From Paenibacillus sp. MZ04-78.2 (GTDB lineage Bacteria > Bacillota > Bacilli > Paenibacillales > NBRC-103111): DNA of 64,000 nucleotides. Position numbers and translations under genes: made by a program. Shown here one piece after another: positions 28,149-36,367 of the stretch. The notes beneath the pieces were generated by a model that was not told where the DNA came from, searched no databases, and was given only the letters and a program-made list of their open reading frames with translations. Where the stretch lies: positions 116,517 to 180,516 of the forward strand of contig NZ_JANAVJ010000008.1 in NCBI RefSeq assembly GCF_024213375.1, read 5' to 3'. Position 1 is the first letter of the stretch; every line of letters starts with the position of its first letter.

Positions 28149-28164
28149 GTTCTTTACTAAGAAC
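28149..28164. promoter_or_regulatory. SinR-type inverted operator in the EPS leader
   Basis: GTTCTTTACTAAGAAC consists of GTTCTTT, which fits the B. subtilis SinR consensus GTTCTYT, facing a second GTTCTTA on the other strand with 2 bp between. It lies about 40-55 nt into the transcript from the proximal promoter. Confidence 0.6.
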
Positions 28165-28178
28165 AATTTCAATATTTT

Positions 28179-28238
28179 GATACAATTCGTATCATTTATG
28201 ACAATCATTACTCTATGACACTTCATAAAAATTGTCAA
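28179..28238 (-). promoter_or_regulatory. proximal EPS promoter P2 with GATAC operator
   Basis: Read leftward: TTGACA (28238-28233), 17-nt spacer, TAGAGT (28215-28210), then the perfect palindrome GATACGAATTGTATC (28193-28179) about 10 nt past the expected start. An operator at that place should act as a repression site. Confidence 0.8.
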
Positions 28239-28395
28239 TCCTTTTTTTGGAAGGATACTCCAGAGGGAAAAGAGGGGAAAATGGAGAGCGGACAAACTGT
28301 CCCGGATCGCTGTTTTTTTCAAGAAATCTCCGCTTGGACAGCACTTTACCGACATCCATACGAATTTGCTTCCATTCGCAAGTTTGACCGCTCAT
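28213..28395 (-). CDS. 60-aa ORF in the EPS leader, function unknown
   Basis: The ORF begins MSGQTCEWKQIRMDVGKVL and ends KKRIDNFYEVS. GAAAGGAG lies 5 nt before the ATG, among the best ribosome binding sites in the region. It lies between the distal and proximal EPS promoters. Its stop codon TAG is the first triplet of the proximal -10 box (TAGAGT), so the ORF is read only from the distal promoter, through the proximal one. The N-terminal half is basic; no membrane span. I do not recognise a family. It could be a small regulator or a leader peptide. Confidence 0.5.
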   Translation of the reverse strand: MSGQTCEWKQIRMDVGKVLSKRRFLEKNSDPGQFVRSPFSPLFPLEYPSKKRIDNFYEVS

Positions 28396-28453
28396 CGACG
28401 CTCCTTTCATGCTGCGGCAACATGAAGGATGGTTCAACCGATTTATTTATCCC

Positions 28454-28482
28454 ACTCTATGATACATTTTGTAACTTGTCAA
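28454..28482 (-). promoter_or_regulatory. distal EPS promoter P1 with GATAC operator in its spacer
   Basis: Read leftward: TTGACA (28482-28477), 17-nt spacer, TAGAGT (28459-28454). The spacer is filled by GTTACAAAATGTATC (28475-28461). Both hexamers are identical to those of the proximal promoter. It lies just past the phosphatase gene's stop codon. Confidence 0.75.
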
Positions 28483-28524
28483 TAGGCCATTCCATGATCT
28501 ACAAAACAATATACAGGGACATCT

Positions 28525-29280
28525 TCAAAAAAATAACCATCGGCGTTTTTTCGGAGCTTCAAAATTTTGAATCGTCATCGAATGAACGACGGCATGGGCA
28601 TTATCCTGAAAGTACAGCGCCATCGGCTTCCCGTAACGCTGCTCGATCAGCTCGTAAGCTTTGGCCAAATGGTCGATTCCCCGAATCCGGTTATGAGCGT
28701 CGGAGGCAATAAACTGTACCATAGATTCCCGGCAAAACAGGAAGCTAAGCTTTTGAATTGTACGTCCATGCTTGCCGAGCAATGAACCGGCGGTTAGTTG
28801 AAATAAGGCGCCCAATTCTTTTAACCGCCCGACAATGCGAGGGTTTTGGATGATCCCGACGTTTCGTTCGGGATGAGCAATAACGGGAATCAGGCTGCGC
28901 AAGCGAAGTTCGTGGAACAGCTCTTCGATCCGCTCGGGAACGTACTGATGCGGAAATTCCAAAAGAATATACTGGGAGTCGTTCAAGGTGATTAATTTGT
29001 TCTGATCCAATTCCTCAAGCAGTTGATCATTAACGCGAATTTCCTGTCCCGGCAAAAGGAGAAGTTCAGATTGCCGTTCCCGTAATAACGCATTCGTCCG
29101 GTCCACGCGTTCCCTGATCGCAAACGCCTCGTTCTCATAGTGCCCGTCGGCATGGTGCGGAGTCGCAACGACCGTGCGGATTCCATGCAGTTTGGCCATT
29201 TGAGCCATGTCCATCGTATCATCCATAGTCTGGCAGCCGTCATCCAAGCCCGGGAGTATGTGACAATGGAGATCGATCAT
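28525..29280 (-). CDS. PHP-type protein-tyrosine phosphatase (YwqE/CpsB/CapC)
   Basis: 251 aa, the family length. Metal ligands: IDLHCHILPGLDDG at residues 2-15, ATPHHADGHYEN near 40, PGQEIRV near 79, PVIAHPERN near 131, and FIASDAHN near 189. It dephosphorylates the BY-kinase and so resets polymerisation. The gene lies upstream of the EPS operon in the same direction, but two promoters separate it from wzz, so it can be expressed on its own. Paired GATAC sites lie upstream. Confidence 0.92.
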   Translation of the reverse strand: MIDLHCHILPGLDDGCQTMDDTMDMAQMAKLHGIRTVVATPHHADGHYENEAFAIRERVDRTNALLRERQSELLLLPGQEIRVNDQLLEELDQNKLITLNDSQYILLEFPHQYVPERIEELFHELRLRSLIPVIAHPERNVGIIQNPRIVGRLKELGALFQLTAGSLLGKHGRTIQKLSFLFCRESMVQFIASDAHNRIRGIDHLAKAYELIEQRYGKPMALYFQDNAHAVVHSMTIQNFEAPKKRRWLFF

Positions 29281-29404
29281 AAGTTCCTCCGTTACGTTTG
29301 ATAGTTAATCTGCAGGGCACAGCCGGATAAACGGCTTGTCCGGCTACCTTGCTTTCATTTCTCATCTTCCCATACTCCAGATTTTTAGGTAAAATCAGTC
29401 CAAT

Positions 29405-29471
29405 GATACAAATTGTATTGAATATCACAAAATTTTTTTGTATATTTTTAAAATACTATACTTTTTGTATC
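29405..29471. promoter_or_regulatory. two GATAC operators between the phosphatase and xre copy 3
   Basis: GATACAAATTGTATT (29405-29419) contains TACAAT when read leftward toward the phosphatase gene. TATACTTTTTGTATC (29457-29471) contains TATACT reading rightward toward the Xre-type gene. Both thus overlap plausible -10 boxes of divergent promoters. Three GTCATTTT-type direct repeats (about 29498-29550) follow before the RBS. Confidence 0.6.
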
Positions 29472-29570
29472 ATTGTAAATAGTTGGAAAACGCTTTCGTC
29501 ATTTTTTTTTAATTTTTGTCATTTTATTTTAATTTTTGTCATTTTTTCATTTGAGTTGGAGGTACCCTTA

Positions 29571-29852
29571 ATGAAATATGGGGAGCGAATTGCATTACTA
29601 CGTGAGAAATATTCCATGACGCAAGAGGAGTTATCCTTGAAGCTCGGGATTACTCGCGCCTCTCTGTCGCACTATGAGAATAACCGAAGAGAACCTAGCT
29701 ACAATACGATCACGGCCATTGCCAACTTCTTCAACGTTTCGATCGATTATATGATCGGCCGGACCGAAAATCCCCATCGGGTATCGGAGCAAGTGCAAGC
29801 TGCCCATGAACTCGAGGAAAAGATCAAGCCGTCCGGCGACAAAGTCGTCTAA
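29571..29852 (+). CDS. Xre-type regulator, copy 3 (short)
   Basis: 93 aa from the ATG after GGAGGT. HTH_3 domain at residues 3-60 (MTQEELSLKLGITRASLSHY, then NRREPSYNTITAIANFFNVS) is closely related to the regulators at 7061 and 8026. The long C-terminal segment of those two is replaced by a short tail (EQVQAAHELEEKIKPSG). It is divergent from the phosphatase/EPS genes and has its own GATAC site. It is a candidate local regulator of the EPS operon. Confidence 0.87.
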   Translation: MKYGERIALLREKYSMTQEELSLKLGITRASLSHYENNRREPSYNTITAIANFFNVSIDYMIGRTENPHRVSEQVQAAHELEEKIKPSGDKVV

Positions 29853-29943
29853 ACGAAAAACTGGTTCATAGGGTACACTTGTTCCTGTAAACTCCATCTT
29901 CGTCAGCATATAATGAAAAAACGGAATTGAAGGTGGTGATTTT

Positions 29944-31419
29944 TTGACTGCGATGTCTAGTATCTACGACGTGAACGATTATGGAGCAGATCCGCAAGGG
30001 GTGAGCGACAGTACGACAGCGATTCAAAATGCTATAAATGCAGCCCACAAAGCTAAGGGAGGCACCGTCTACATCCCTGCGGGCACTTACTTGGTCAGCT
30101 CGCCGATCGTCATCGAGGAGAACAATGTCGGATTTATCGGTACGGGCTACGGCAGCATTCTCAAAGCCAACGCTTCCCTCGATTTTATGTTGAAAATTAC
30201 GGGGAATACCGCATTCGGCAACCGCGGGGCTCCGGTAAAGGACTTTTTCTTGAACTGTCAAAGAAAGACGACGAACGGACTGCTGGTCGGTTCCACATCG
30301 CAAGGCACGGTCGTTAATCGGTATTTTCGCAACGTCAATGTCAGCTATGCATTAAACTGGGGGCTTGTGATCGATGCGGCGCAGAACAATCTGTTTATGC
30401 TAATCGATCTCGAATACAACGGCGGACAACTGAAAATGATTAACGGCGCGGGGAATAATGTTTTTTTGCGGTGCGAATTCAATCAAAGCACCATCATGCC
30501 TCATGCCCTGTTCGGTGCGGACGCGAATTATCCGGGGTTTAACCGGAACGACTTTAACAACGTGCCGCAAAATAACCAGTTCGTAGGCTGCATTTTCGAA
30601 AGAGGCGGCCCGTATTCCAATAATGTCAAGCTTGAGCTCGGCAAAAACATCTTTTTCGAAAGCTGCGATTTCGCCACTCAGAACTCCACCAACGCAGGCG
30701 TGGAAATTTCAGCTCAGGCCGCGTTCACATATTTTAGCGTGTGCCGGTTTAGCGGCTTGGCATCCAATCCTAACGTTGCGATTAACAATGACGGTTTCCG
30801 AACTTATGTGCATCAATGTACGTTTGAAAACTACAGCGATGCCGACATTCTCACCTCGAACTATATCCACATTAACCATAATTCGTCCAACAAGGCAAGG
30901 GGAGTCCCGCTCATCCGCAATACGGGCGGCAACATCGCGGCCAATATCAAGGACGGTTCGTCTCCCTACTACATTGACGGTGCCGATCCGGCCACCCTTT
31001 CCATCTATCCATCCCAATTCGTATACAACGATGATTCCTTATGGTTTCAAAGCAAATCGAACTTGTATAAAGTGTTCTTTAACGACAGCATGTCCGGCTC
31101 GGCTGTAACGACCGGAACGAAGCATACCGTCACGTTCAAGCTGCCTTCGAGCGGAAGCTGGCTCGTCGACATTTATGCCGCCAACGGCGACTACAACCAC
31201 GGACGGGCGGCTACGTTTATTGCCAGATTCCGGGACAACTCCGTCTATGATTTGCAAACCATGAATAAAATGACCTCTTCCGACGCCACCTCCGGCCAGT
31301 TGGTTAAAGCTCTGAACGCTACCGTCAATGCGCAGGGAACGGTTACCGTAGCGATTACGACTTCGAACAGCCAAACGGTCAATACAATTTACCGGGGCAT
31401 CAAGCTGAATTCGTTTTGA
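29944..31419 (+). CDS. pectate-lyase-3-type beta-helix protein
   Basis: 491 aa from TTG, which follows AAGGTGGTGA; an ATG three codons later is possible. Residues 6-330 open with IYDVNDYGADPQGVSDSTTA and continue as repeated right-handed beta-helix turns, the pectate_lyase_3/glycosyl hydrolase 28-like fold. Residues ~345-491 look like a separate beta-sandwich. There is no signal peptide or anchor, unlike the partner at 31488-32609. Such proteins cleave or bind acidic polysaccharides; the EPS contains uronic acid by gene content. Substrate not known. Confidence 0.78.
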   Translation: MTAMSSIYDVNDYGADPQGVSDSTTAIQNAINAAHKAKGGTVYIPAGTYLVSSPIVIEENNVGFIGTGYGSILKANASLDFMLKITGNTAFGNRGAPVKDFFLNCQRKTTNGLLVGSTSQGTVVNRYFRNVNVSYALNWGLVIDAAQNNLFMLIDLEYNGGQLKMINGAGNNVFLRCEFNQSTIMPHALFGADANYPGFNRNDFNNVPQNNQFVGCIFERGGPYSNNVKLELGKNIFFESCDFATQNSTNAGVEISAQAAFTYFSVCRFSGLASNPNVAINNDGFRTYVHQCTFENYSDADILTSNYIHINHNSSNKARGVPLIRNTGGNIAANIKDGSSPYYIDGADPATLSIYPSQFVYNDDSLWFQSKSNLYKVFFNDSMSGSAVTTGTKHTVTFKLPSSGSWLVDIYAANGDYNHGRAATFIARFRDNSVYDLQTMNKMTSSDATSGQLVKALNATVNAQGTVTVAITTSNSQTVNTIYRGIKLNSF

Positions 31420-31436
31420 CGGGCTTGTTTGCGCCC

Positions 31437-31479
31437 GATCATAAATCGCCTTCCAGCCCGAAAACGGCGATTTATGATC
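31437..31479. terminator. bidirectional terminator between the beta-helix genes
   Basis: Perfect 14-bp arms GATCATAAATCGCC (31437-31450) and its complement (31466-31479), extended by GCTTG/CAAGC outside. Confidence 0.75.
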
Positions 31480-31487
31480 AGGCAAGC

Positions 31488-32609
31488 TTAATCGGTTTTG
31501 AGCACCCTATTATGATTAGGGTCGCCTTCGACACTAACGATCTGATAGGATGGATCGCCAAAGTGAGGGTATTCGATGATCGTTCGGCCGGACAGCTGCA
31601 TCACCTGCGCACCTTTTTTATAGCTTTCGAAGCAGCATTGCTTGAAATAGTTTTTGTGGCCTTCTTGGATAACGGCGGGTTTACTCTTGAGTCCGCCGGG
31701 AAAATTACAGTTTTCGAAATAGTTCAGATTGCCGTCCTTCTCAATCTTGACGATCGATTGACCATCGACACCCAGAACGATATCGCAATCCCGGAACGTG
31801 TTTTTGTTCCCTTTTTTGATATAGATGCCGTGAACGGCTTTTCCTCTTTCGATGACCGCTTTCTGAAAGCTGTTGCCCGTCGGGATATTGGCGAAGCCGT
31901 TATTGTTGTAGCCCGGCAGCGATGCATTTACATCGAACAAGACTCCGTACTTGTTGATTTTCTCGATTTCAATCCGCGAGAACATATTGTTGCCCGCTCC
32001 GTTGTAAAGCGCCATGCCGATCAATGCGTTCTCAATATGAATACTTTGAAAATTGCAGTTTTGCGTAGCGTCCATTTGAAAAGCCGCACCGTTCACATTA
32101 AAGATCTGCACGTCGTAGAAGCTTCGGCCGACCACCACGTTATTCAGCACGATCCCGGCCGTCGCCTTCCATGCTCCGTCCAAAGACAAATCCCGGATGA
32201 CACCGTACCGATTGCCGAATTGGTTGGAAGAAGAGAGCTCCAGCATGGGAACGGAAGCCGTGCATTTGATTTTGGAGCCGTTTCCTTCACCTATAAGCGA
32301 GGAGTACGCAGGTACGTTAATCGTAGAAGAGATGCAATAAGCTCCTATCGGGAAAAACACGCTTTTATTCGCGGCTTCCTTAAGAGCGTTTTGAATCGCA
32401 GTCGTATCGTCTGTCTTACCGTCACCTTTAGCCCCGTAGGCTTTCACGTTAACCCATGGCGATACCGGAGCTTCGGCGGCGGTACTGTCAGCCGCTTCCG
32501 CATAGGTGCCGCCGAACCTCCCTGCTGTTCCTCCCGCCAGCATTCCAACCCCGATTGCACCCAAAAACTTCATGAACTTCCGTCTGCTCAACTCTCGTGT
32601 TGTCTCCAT
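31488..32609 (-). CDS. Tat-exported pectate-lyase-3-type beta-helix protein
   Basis: 373 aa. A twin-arginine signal (LSRRKFMKFLGAIGVGMLAG) ends near AEAADS, so it should be exported folded. The mature part starts with VNVKAYGAKGDGKTDDTTAI, then beta-helix turns up to PSYQIVSVEGD. It is homologous to the 29944 gene but lacks its C-terminal domain. It may trim or modify an acidic EPS outside the cell (inference). A SigA-like promoter lies at 32702-32731 and GGAG precedes the ATG. Confidence 0.82.
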   Translation of the reverse strand: METTRELSRRKFMKFLGAIGVGMLAGGTAGRFGGTYAEAADSTAAEAPVSPWVNVKAYGAKGDGKTDDTTAIQNALKEAANKSVFFPIGAYCISSTINVPAYSSLIGEGNGSKIKCTASVPMLELSSSNQFGNRYGVIRDLSLDGAWKATAGIVLNNVVVGRSFYDVQIFNVNGAAFQMDATQNCNFQSIHIENALIGMALYNGAGNNMFSRIEIEKINKYGVLFDVNASLPGYNNNGFANIPTGNSFQKAVIERGKAVHGIYIKKGNKNTFRDCDIVLGVDGQSIVKIEKDGNLNYFENCNFPGGLKSKPAVIQEGHKNYFKQCCFESYKKGAQVMQLSGRTIIEYPHFGDPSYQIVSVEGDPNHNRVLKTD

Positions 32610-32701
32610 ATCTCCGCTCCTTCGAATAGGGTTTCAATGGGAAGGTTGTCCGAAATTTTAGGTGATTTTCTAGAAAACAAAAAAAAGATGCTGTTTGTCC
32701 C

Positions 32702-32731
32702 ATTATACTAGTTATCGACAGGATTTTCCAA
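32702..32731 (-). promoter_or_regulatory. promoter of the Tat beta-helix gene
   Basis: Read leftward: TTGGAA (32731-32726), 18-nt spacer, TATAAT (32707-32702). Confidence 0.6.
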
Positions 32732-32884
32732 ACTCATAAGTCTTATTATGGATCATTGCCAACGTCTCTATGCAAGCCCCGACCGCAGCTTACATCCCGC
32801 CTTCCCGACAATTTCCGCCTTCGTATGGAACGGTCCGGGGATACCCCCAGAACGCTTCCTCTCATCTTAAATCCAAGCGCACAA

Positions 32885-32917
32885 AAGAAGCTCCCTGCTT
32901 TGAGCAAGGAGCTTCTT
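32885..32917 (-). terminator. glnA terminator
   Basis: AAGAAGCTCC and GGAGCTTCTT arms with inner TGC/GCA pairing, followed leftward by TTTTG, 28 bp past the glnA stop. Confidence 0.8.
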
Positions 32918-32945
32918 CGTTCGAATCTATACATAAGGCCGAGGC

Positions 32946-34370
32946 TTACAGATCGAAGTACAAGGAATACTCGTGCGGATGGATGCGGATCGATACCGCT
33001 TTAGCTTCATCACGCTTCAGAGCAACGTAGTTGTCGATGAAGTCTTTGGAGAACACGCCGCCTTCGGTCAGGAACTCATAGTCCGCTTCCAGAGCGTCGA
33101 GCGCTTCGTCCAGCGTACCCGGTACGCTGCGGATTTCTTTCCTCTCTTCTTCCGGCAGCTCGTAGATGTTCTTGTCGAGCGGGCCGTAGCCGAGTCTGAT
33201 CGGATCGATTTTCTTCTTGATACCGTCCAAACCGGCGAGCAGCATCGCTGCGAAGCACAGGTACGGGTTAGCCGTGGAGTCCGGCGTACGGAACTCGATG
33301 CGGCAGCCTTTCGGCGTTACGGCAGCAACCGGAATACGCACGGCTGCGGAACGGTTACCCTTGGAGAACGCGAGGTTAACCGGCGCTTCGTAGCCAGGAA
33401 CAAGACGCTTGAACGAGTTCGTGCTCGGGTTGGTCAAAGCGATCAGCGCCGGAGCATGGTACAGAATACCGCCGATGTAGTGCAGCGCCATTTCGCTCAG
33501 GTTCCCGTAACCGCCTTTTTCATAGAACAGCGGAGTATCGCCGTTGAAGATCGATTGGTGAACGTGCATTCCGCTGCCGTTGTCGCCGAACAGCGGCTTC
33601 GGCATGAAGGTCGCCACTTTGCCGTATTGACGGGCGGTGTTTTGCACGATGTATTTGTATTTCATCAGATTGTCGGCTGTTTTGGTCAGTGTATCGAAGC
33701 GGAAGTTGATTTCGCCTTGGCCTGCAGTAGCCACCTCATGGTGATGGCGCTCGATGCGGAGGCCGGATTCCATCAGCAGACGGCACATTTCGCTGCGGAT
33801 GTCTTGCTGCGTATCCGTCGGGCCAACCGGCACATAGCCGCCTTTGTGGCCGACTTTGAAGCCCAGGTTGCCGCCTTCTTCCTTGCGGTTCGTGTTCCAG
33901 TGCGCTTCTTCGGAATCGACAAAGTACGAGGAAGAGTTTTGCTTGCTTTCGAAGCGAACTTCGTCGAAGATGAAAAATTCGGATTCCGGTGCGAAGAATA
34001 CAGTCGTACCCACGCCGGTCGTTTGCAAATATTCTTCAGCCTTCTGGGCGATGCTGCGCGGATCGCGATCGTAGCGTGCGCCGTCAGGCGTATGGATGTT
34101 GCTCATGATAACCAGTGTCGGATGAGCGGTGAACGGATCAATGTAGCTGGTCTCCGGGTCCGGCATCATGACCATGTCGGACTCTTCAATGCCTCTGAAA
34201 CCGGGGATGGAAGAACCGTCGAACGCTACGCCGTTTACGAAAGTTTCTTCTTCTACCTCAGATGCTGGTAAAGAAATGTGATGTGCTCTGCCGTTCAGAT
34301 CGACAAAACGAAAATCTACCCACTCGATGCCTTTTTCCTTGATGGTGTTTAATACGTTTTGTACTGACAT
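32946..34370 (-). CDS. glnA: glutamine synthetase type I
   Basis: 474 aa. VAFDGSSIPGFRGIEESDM near 50, catalytic FAPESEFFIFD near 127, NGSGMHVHQS near 265, NPSTNSFKRLVPGYEAPV near 320. It makes glutamine from glutamate, ammonia and ATP. The length and the DKNIYELPEEE segment match the longer beta-type enzyme, with Tyr at the place adenylylated in enteric bacteria, rather than the ~444-aa form of Bacillus. No glnR lies in front of it. GlnR boxes lie upstream of the promoter. TTAGGAGG precedes the ATG. Confidence 0.94.
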   Translation of the reverse strand: MSVQNVLNTIKEKGIEWVDFRFVDLNGRAHHISLPASEVEEETFVNGVAFDGSSIPGFRGIEESDMVMMPDPETSYIDPFTAHPTLVIMSNIHTPDGARYDRDPRSIAQKAEEYLQTTGVGTTVFFAPESEFFIFDEVRFESKQNSSSYFVDSEEAHWNTNRKEEGGNLGFKVGHKGGYVPVGPTDTQQDIRSEMCRLLMESGLRIERHHHEVATAGQGEINFRFDTLTKTADNLMKYKYIVQNTARQYGKVATFMPKPLFGDNGSGMHVHQSIFNGDTPLFYEKGGYGNLSEMALHYIGGILYHAPALIALTNPSTNSFKRLVPGYEAPVNLAFSKGNRSAAVRIPVAAVTPKGCRIEFRTPDSTANPYLCFAAMLLAGLDGIKKKIDPIRLGYGPLDKNIYELPEEERKEIRSVPGTLDEALDALEADYEFLTEGGVFSKDFIDNYVALKRDEAKAVSIRIHPHEYSLYFDL

Positions 34371-34450
34371 TGAATTGCTAACCTCCTAATTTCCGAACAT
34401 TCTCTTCATTTTGTTCGCTCATTGTTCAAGTTTTCGTTGATCACGGACTT

Positions 34451-34480
34451 ATTATAAATCGTCTTTGCAACAATCGTCAA
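34451..34480 (-). promoter_or_regulatory. glnA promoter
   Basis: Read leftward: TTGACG (34480-34475), 18-nt spacer, TATAAT (34456-34451). Confidence 0.75.
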
Positions 34481-34486
34481 TACTTA

Positions 34487-34525
34487 TGTCAGGTATTTTT
34501 TACGATAATGTAAGGTATCCTTACA
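34487..34525. promoter_or_regulatory. GlnR/TnrA boxes upstream of glnA
   Basis: TGTAAGGTATCCTTACA (34509-34525) is a perfect TGTNA-N7-TNACA box, the GlnR/TnrA consensus. A degenerate second copy starts with TGTCAGGTA at 34487. They lie 7 to 45 bp upstream of the -35, so nitrogen control of glnA is expected. Confidence 0.8.
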
Positions 34526-34560
34526 CAGCAAAGATTTTTGTCACACTCTAGACAAATAAA

Positions 34561-34596
34561 AGGCTTGATTTCCCAAGAAACAGGAGAATCAAGCCT
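34561..34596 (-). terminator. terminator of the DAHP synthase gene
   Basis: AGGCTTGATT and AATCAAGCCT arms (34561-34570, 34587-34596), followed leftward by TTTTATTTG. Confidence 0.8.
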
Positions 34597-34628
34597 CTTC
34601 GCTAAGAAACTTACCTTAAAAATGCGAA

Positions 34629-35675
34629 CTATCGCGCCAGAACCGCTTCTTTCTTCGTATCAAACCGCTTTCCGCACAGCGGCGCCAATTGCTCCAAATC
34701 TAACATGAGTTTGGCAAATTGGTCCGGGAACAGCGATTGCACGCCGTCTCCGGTCATCGAGTTGTCGGGGTCCGTATGCATTTCGACGATCAGACCGTGC
34801 GCACCGGCCGCGACGGAAGCTTTACACATCGGCTCCACCAGTTCGCGGCGTCCCGTGCCGTGGCTCGGATCGGAAATGACCGGCAAATGGCTGAGCGTCT
34901 GCAGCGCTGGAATGGCCGCGAGGTCGAGCGTGTTTCTCGTGTAAGGTTCGAATGTTCGGATTCCGCGTTCGCAGAGCATGACGTTCGGATTGCCGCCCGC
35001 CAAAATATATTCCGCCGCATTCAAAAATTCGTCGTACGTCGAACTGAAGCCGCGCTTGAGGAGCACCGGCGTTTGGATCGTGCCGAGCTTGCGGAGCAGA
35101 TCGAAGTTCTGCATGTTCCGGGTGCCGACCTGCAAAATATCGGCGTACTCGGCGCACACGTCGACGTACTCCGGCGTCATGACTTCCGTGATGGTCAGCA
35201 GTCCGTGCTTTTTGCCGGCTTCCGCCATCATCACCAGTCCCTCGACACCGACGCCCTGAAAACTGTAAGGGCCGGTTCTCGGCTTGAAGGCGCCGCCGCG
35301 CAGCACTTGAGCGCCAGAGGCTTTGACCAAGCGGGCGATTTCGTCGATTTGCTCCGGCGACTCGACCGCGCAAGGTCCGCCCATAATGACCAGCTCGTCA
35401 CCGCCGATCGATACGTCGCCCATTCGGATCACCGTGTTGTCCGGATGAAAATCGCGGCTTGCCAGTTTATACGATTTGGAGATTTTGACGACCTGCTCTA
35501 CACCGGACAACTGGCGAAGCTGCTCGGCCAGCGCCGGGCTCGCTTTGCCGATAATGCCGACGACTGTGCGGTCTACGCCTTTGGACACATGAGCCGTTAC
35601 CTCGTGCTTCTCGATATGATGAACGATTTCGGCAATACGCTCTTCGGTAATTGTGTTGGATAAAATAACGATCAT
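34629..35675 (-). CDS. aroF: 3-deoxy-7-phosphoheptulonate synthase (DAHP synthase)
   Basis: 348 aa. An N-terminal ~70-residue ferredoxin-like domain (MIVILSNTITEERIAEIVHH) is followed by the TIM-barrel: VIMGGPCAVESPEQI near 94, RGGAFKPRTGPYSFQG near 125, ISDPSHGTGRRE near 266, and GLIVEMHTDPD near 292. It condenses PEP with erythrose-4-phosphate, the first shikimate step. The AroF/AroG-like type without a chorismate mutase domain is typical of Firmicutes such as Paenibacillus and Thermotogales. It is monocistronic with its own terminator. Confidence 0.93.
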   Translation of the reverse strand: MIVILSNTITEERIAEIVHHIEKHEVTAHVSKGVDRTVVGIIGKASPALAEQLRQLSGVEQVVKISKSYKLASRDFHPDNTVIRMGDVSIGGDELVIMGGPCAVESPEQIDEIARLVKASGAQVLRGGAFKPRTGPYSFQGVGVEGLVMMAEAGKKHGLLTITEVMTPEYVDVCAEYADILQVGTRNMQNFDLLRKLGTIQTPVLLKRGFSSTYDEFLNAAEYILAGGNPNVMLCERGIRTFEPYTRNTLDLAAIPALQTLSHLPVISDPSHGTGRRELVEPMCKASVAAGAHGLIVEMHTDPDNSMTGDGVQSLFPDQFAKLMLDLEQLAPLCGKRFDTKKEAVLAR

Positions 35676-35803
35676 GACAATCCACGCTCCTCAATGACAT
35701 GTTCATACTTAGACGCTTCGACGCTTATACGCTTTTAAGCAGTAAAGTAACTATACAACGAGAAGCCGCCCCCCGTCAAGAACGAAGCGAAAGATGATTT
35801 CTT

Positions 35804-36337
35804 TCAGCTTTCGGACCCCGAGGAGAGCAGCATCTGTTCCTTGCGTCTTCTCCGTTTTTCCTTGCGCTTGCCGTCGTACCATTCCAGCAGCCATTTCATC
35901 GGGTAAAAGGCGATAAGCCCCAAGACAGCCCCGTCGATAACCCCGCCGACAAGCAGCTTCAAGTTGAATTTGATAAACGTATCGAGCCAATCCGGCAGCA
36001 TGGACAATAAATGCCCCCGGATGCCGCGCGGAAGCACCCAGCCTCCCACTTGCCGGTTCAGGAAGGACATCGGGATGTAGATCACTTTGCCGAACACGAA
36101 TCCGAGCAAAGCCGCGGCCATGCTGGCCCGGAATACGTAGACCAAAGGAAAGATAAGAAAAAAAGCAAGCCCCGCCGTAGGCAGGGTAAACATTTCGACA
36201 AACAAACCGACAGAGAAGCCGAGCGCGACGATGGCCGGCCCTCCCTTGGCTCTTGTCAGCAGCAAGTACTTGTATTTAAACCAACGCCCTACATTGCGAA
36301 GTTGAAAAGGTTTTTTGCCAGTTGTCGTTTTGCCCAA
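35804..36337 (-). CDS. DUF2062-family membrane protein
   Basis: 177 aa. DUF2062 pattern: RGGPAIVA-type start (AKGGPAIVALGFSVGLFVEM), then hydrophobic spans at ~35-60, ~62-90 and ~125-145, and a very basic C-terminus (KRKEKRRRRKEQ). The role of this family is not established; members are often linked to lipid or polyprenyl metabolism. It follows ispH by 30 bp on the same strand and may be co-transcribed with it. Confidence 0.8.
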   Translation of the reverse strand: MGKTTTGKKPFQLRNVGRWFKYKYLLLTRAKGGPAIVALGFSVGLFVEMFTLPTAGLAFFLIFPLVYVFRASMAAALLGFVFGKVIYIPMSFLNRQVGGWVLPRGIRGHLLSMLPDWLDTFIKFNLKLLVGGVIDGAVLGLIAFYPMKWLLEWYDGKRKEKRRRRKEQMLLSSGSES

Positions 36338-36367
36338 GGTGTGTGTCCCTTTCCTTCCGTCAGCAGT

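Noticed and set aside
31416..32711. 431-codon ORF antisense to the Tat beta-helix gene
   Set aside because: Low-quality composition, no RBS; the opposite strand encodes a clear Tat protein.
32973..34271. 432-codon ORF antisense to glnA
   Set aside because: Shadow frame produced by codon bias of glnA; the minus-strand gene has all family motifs.
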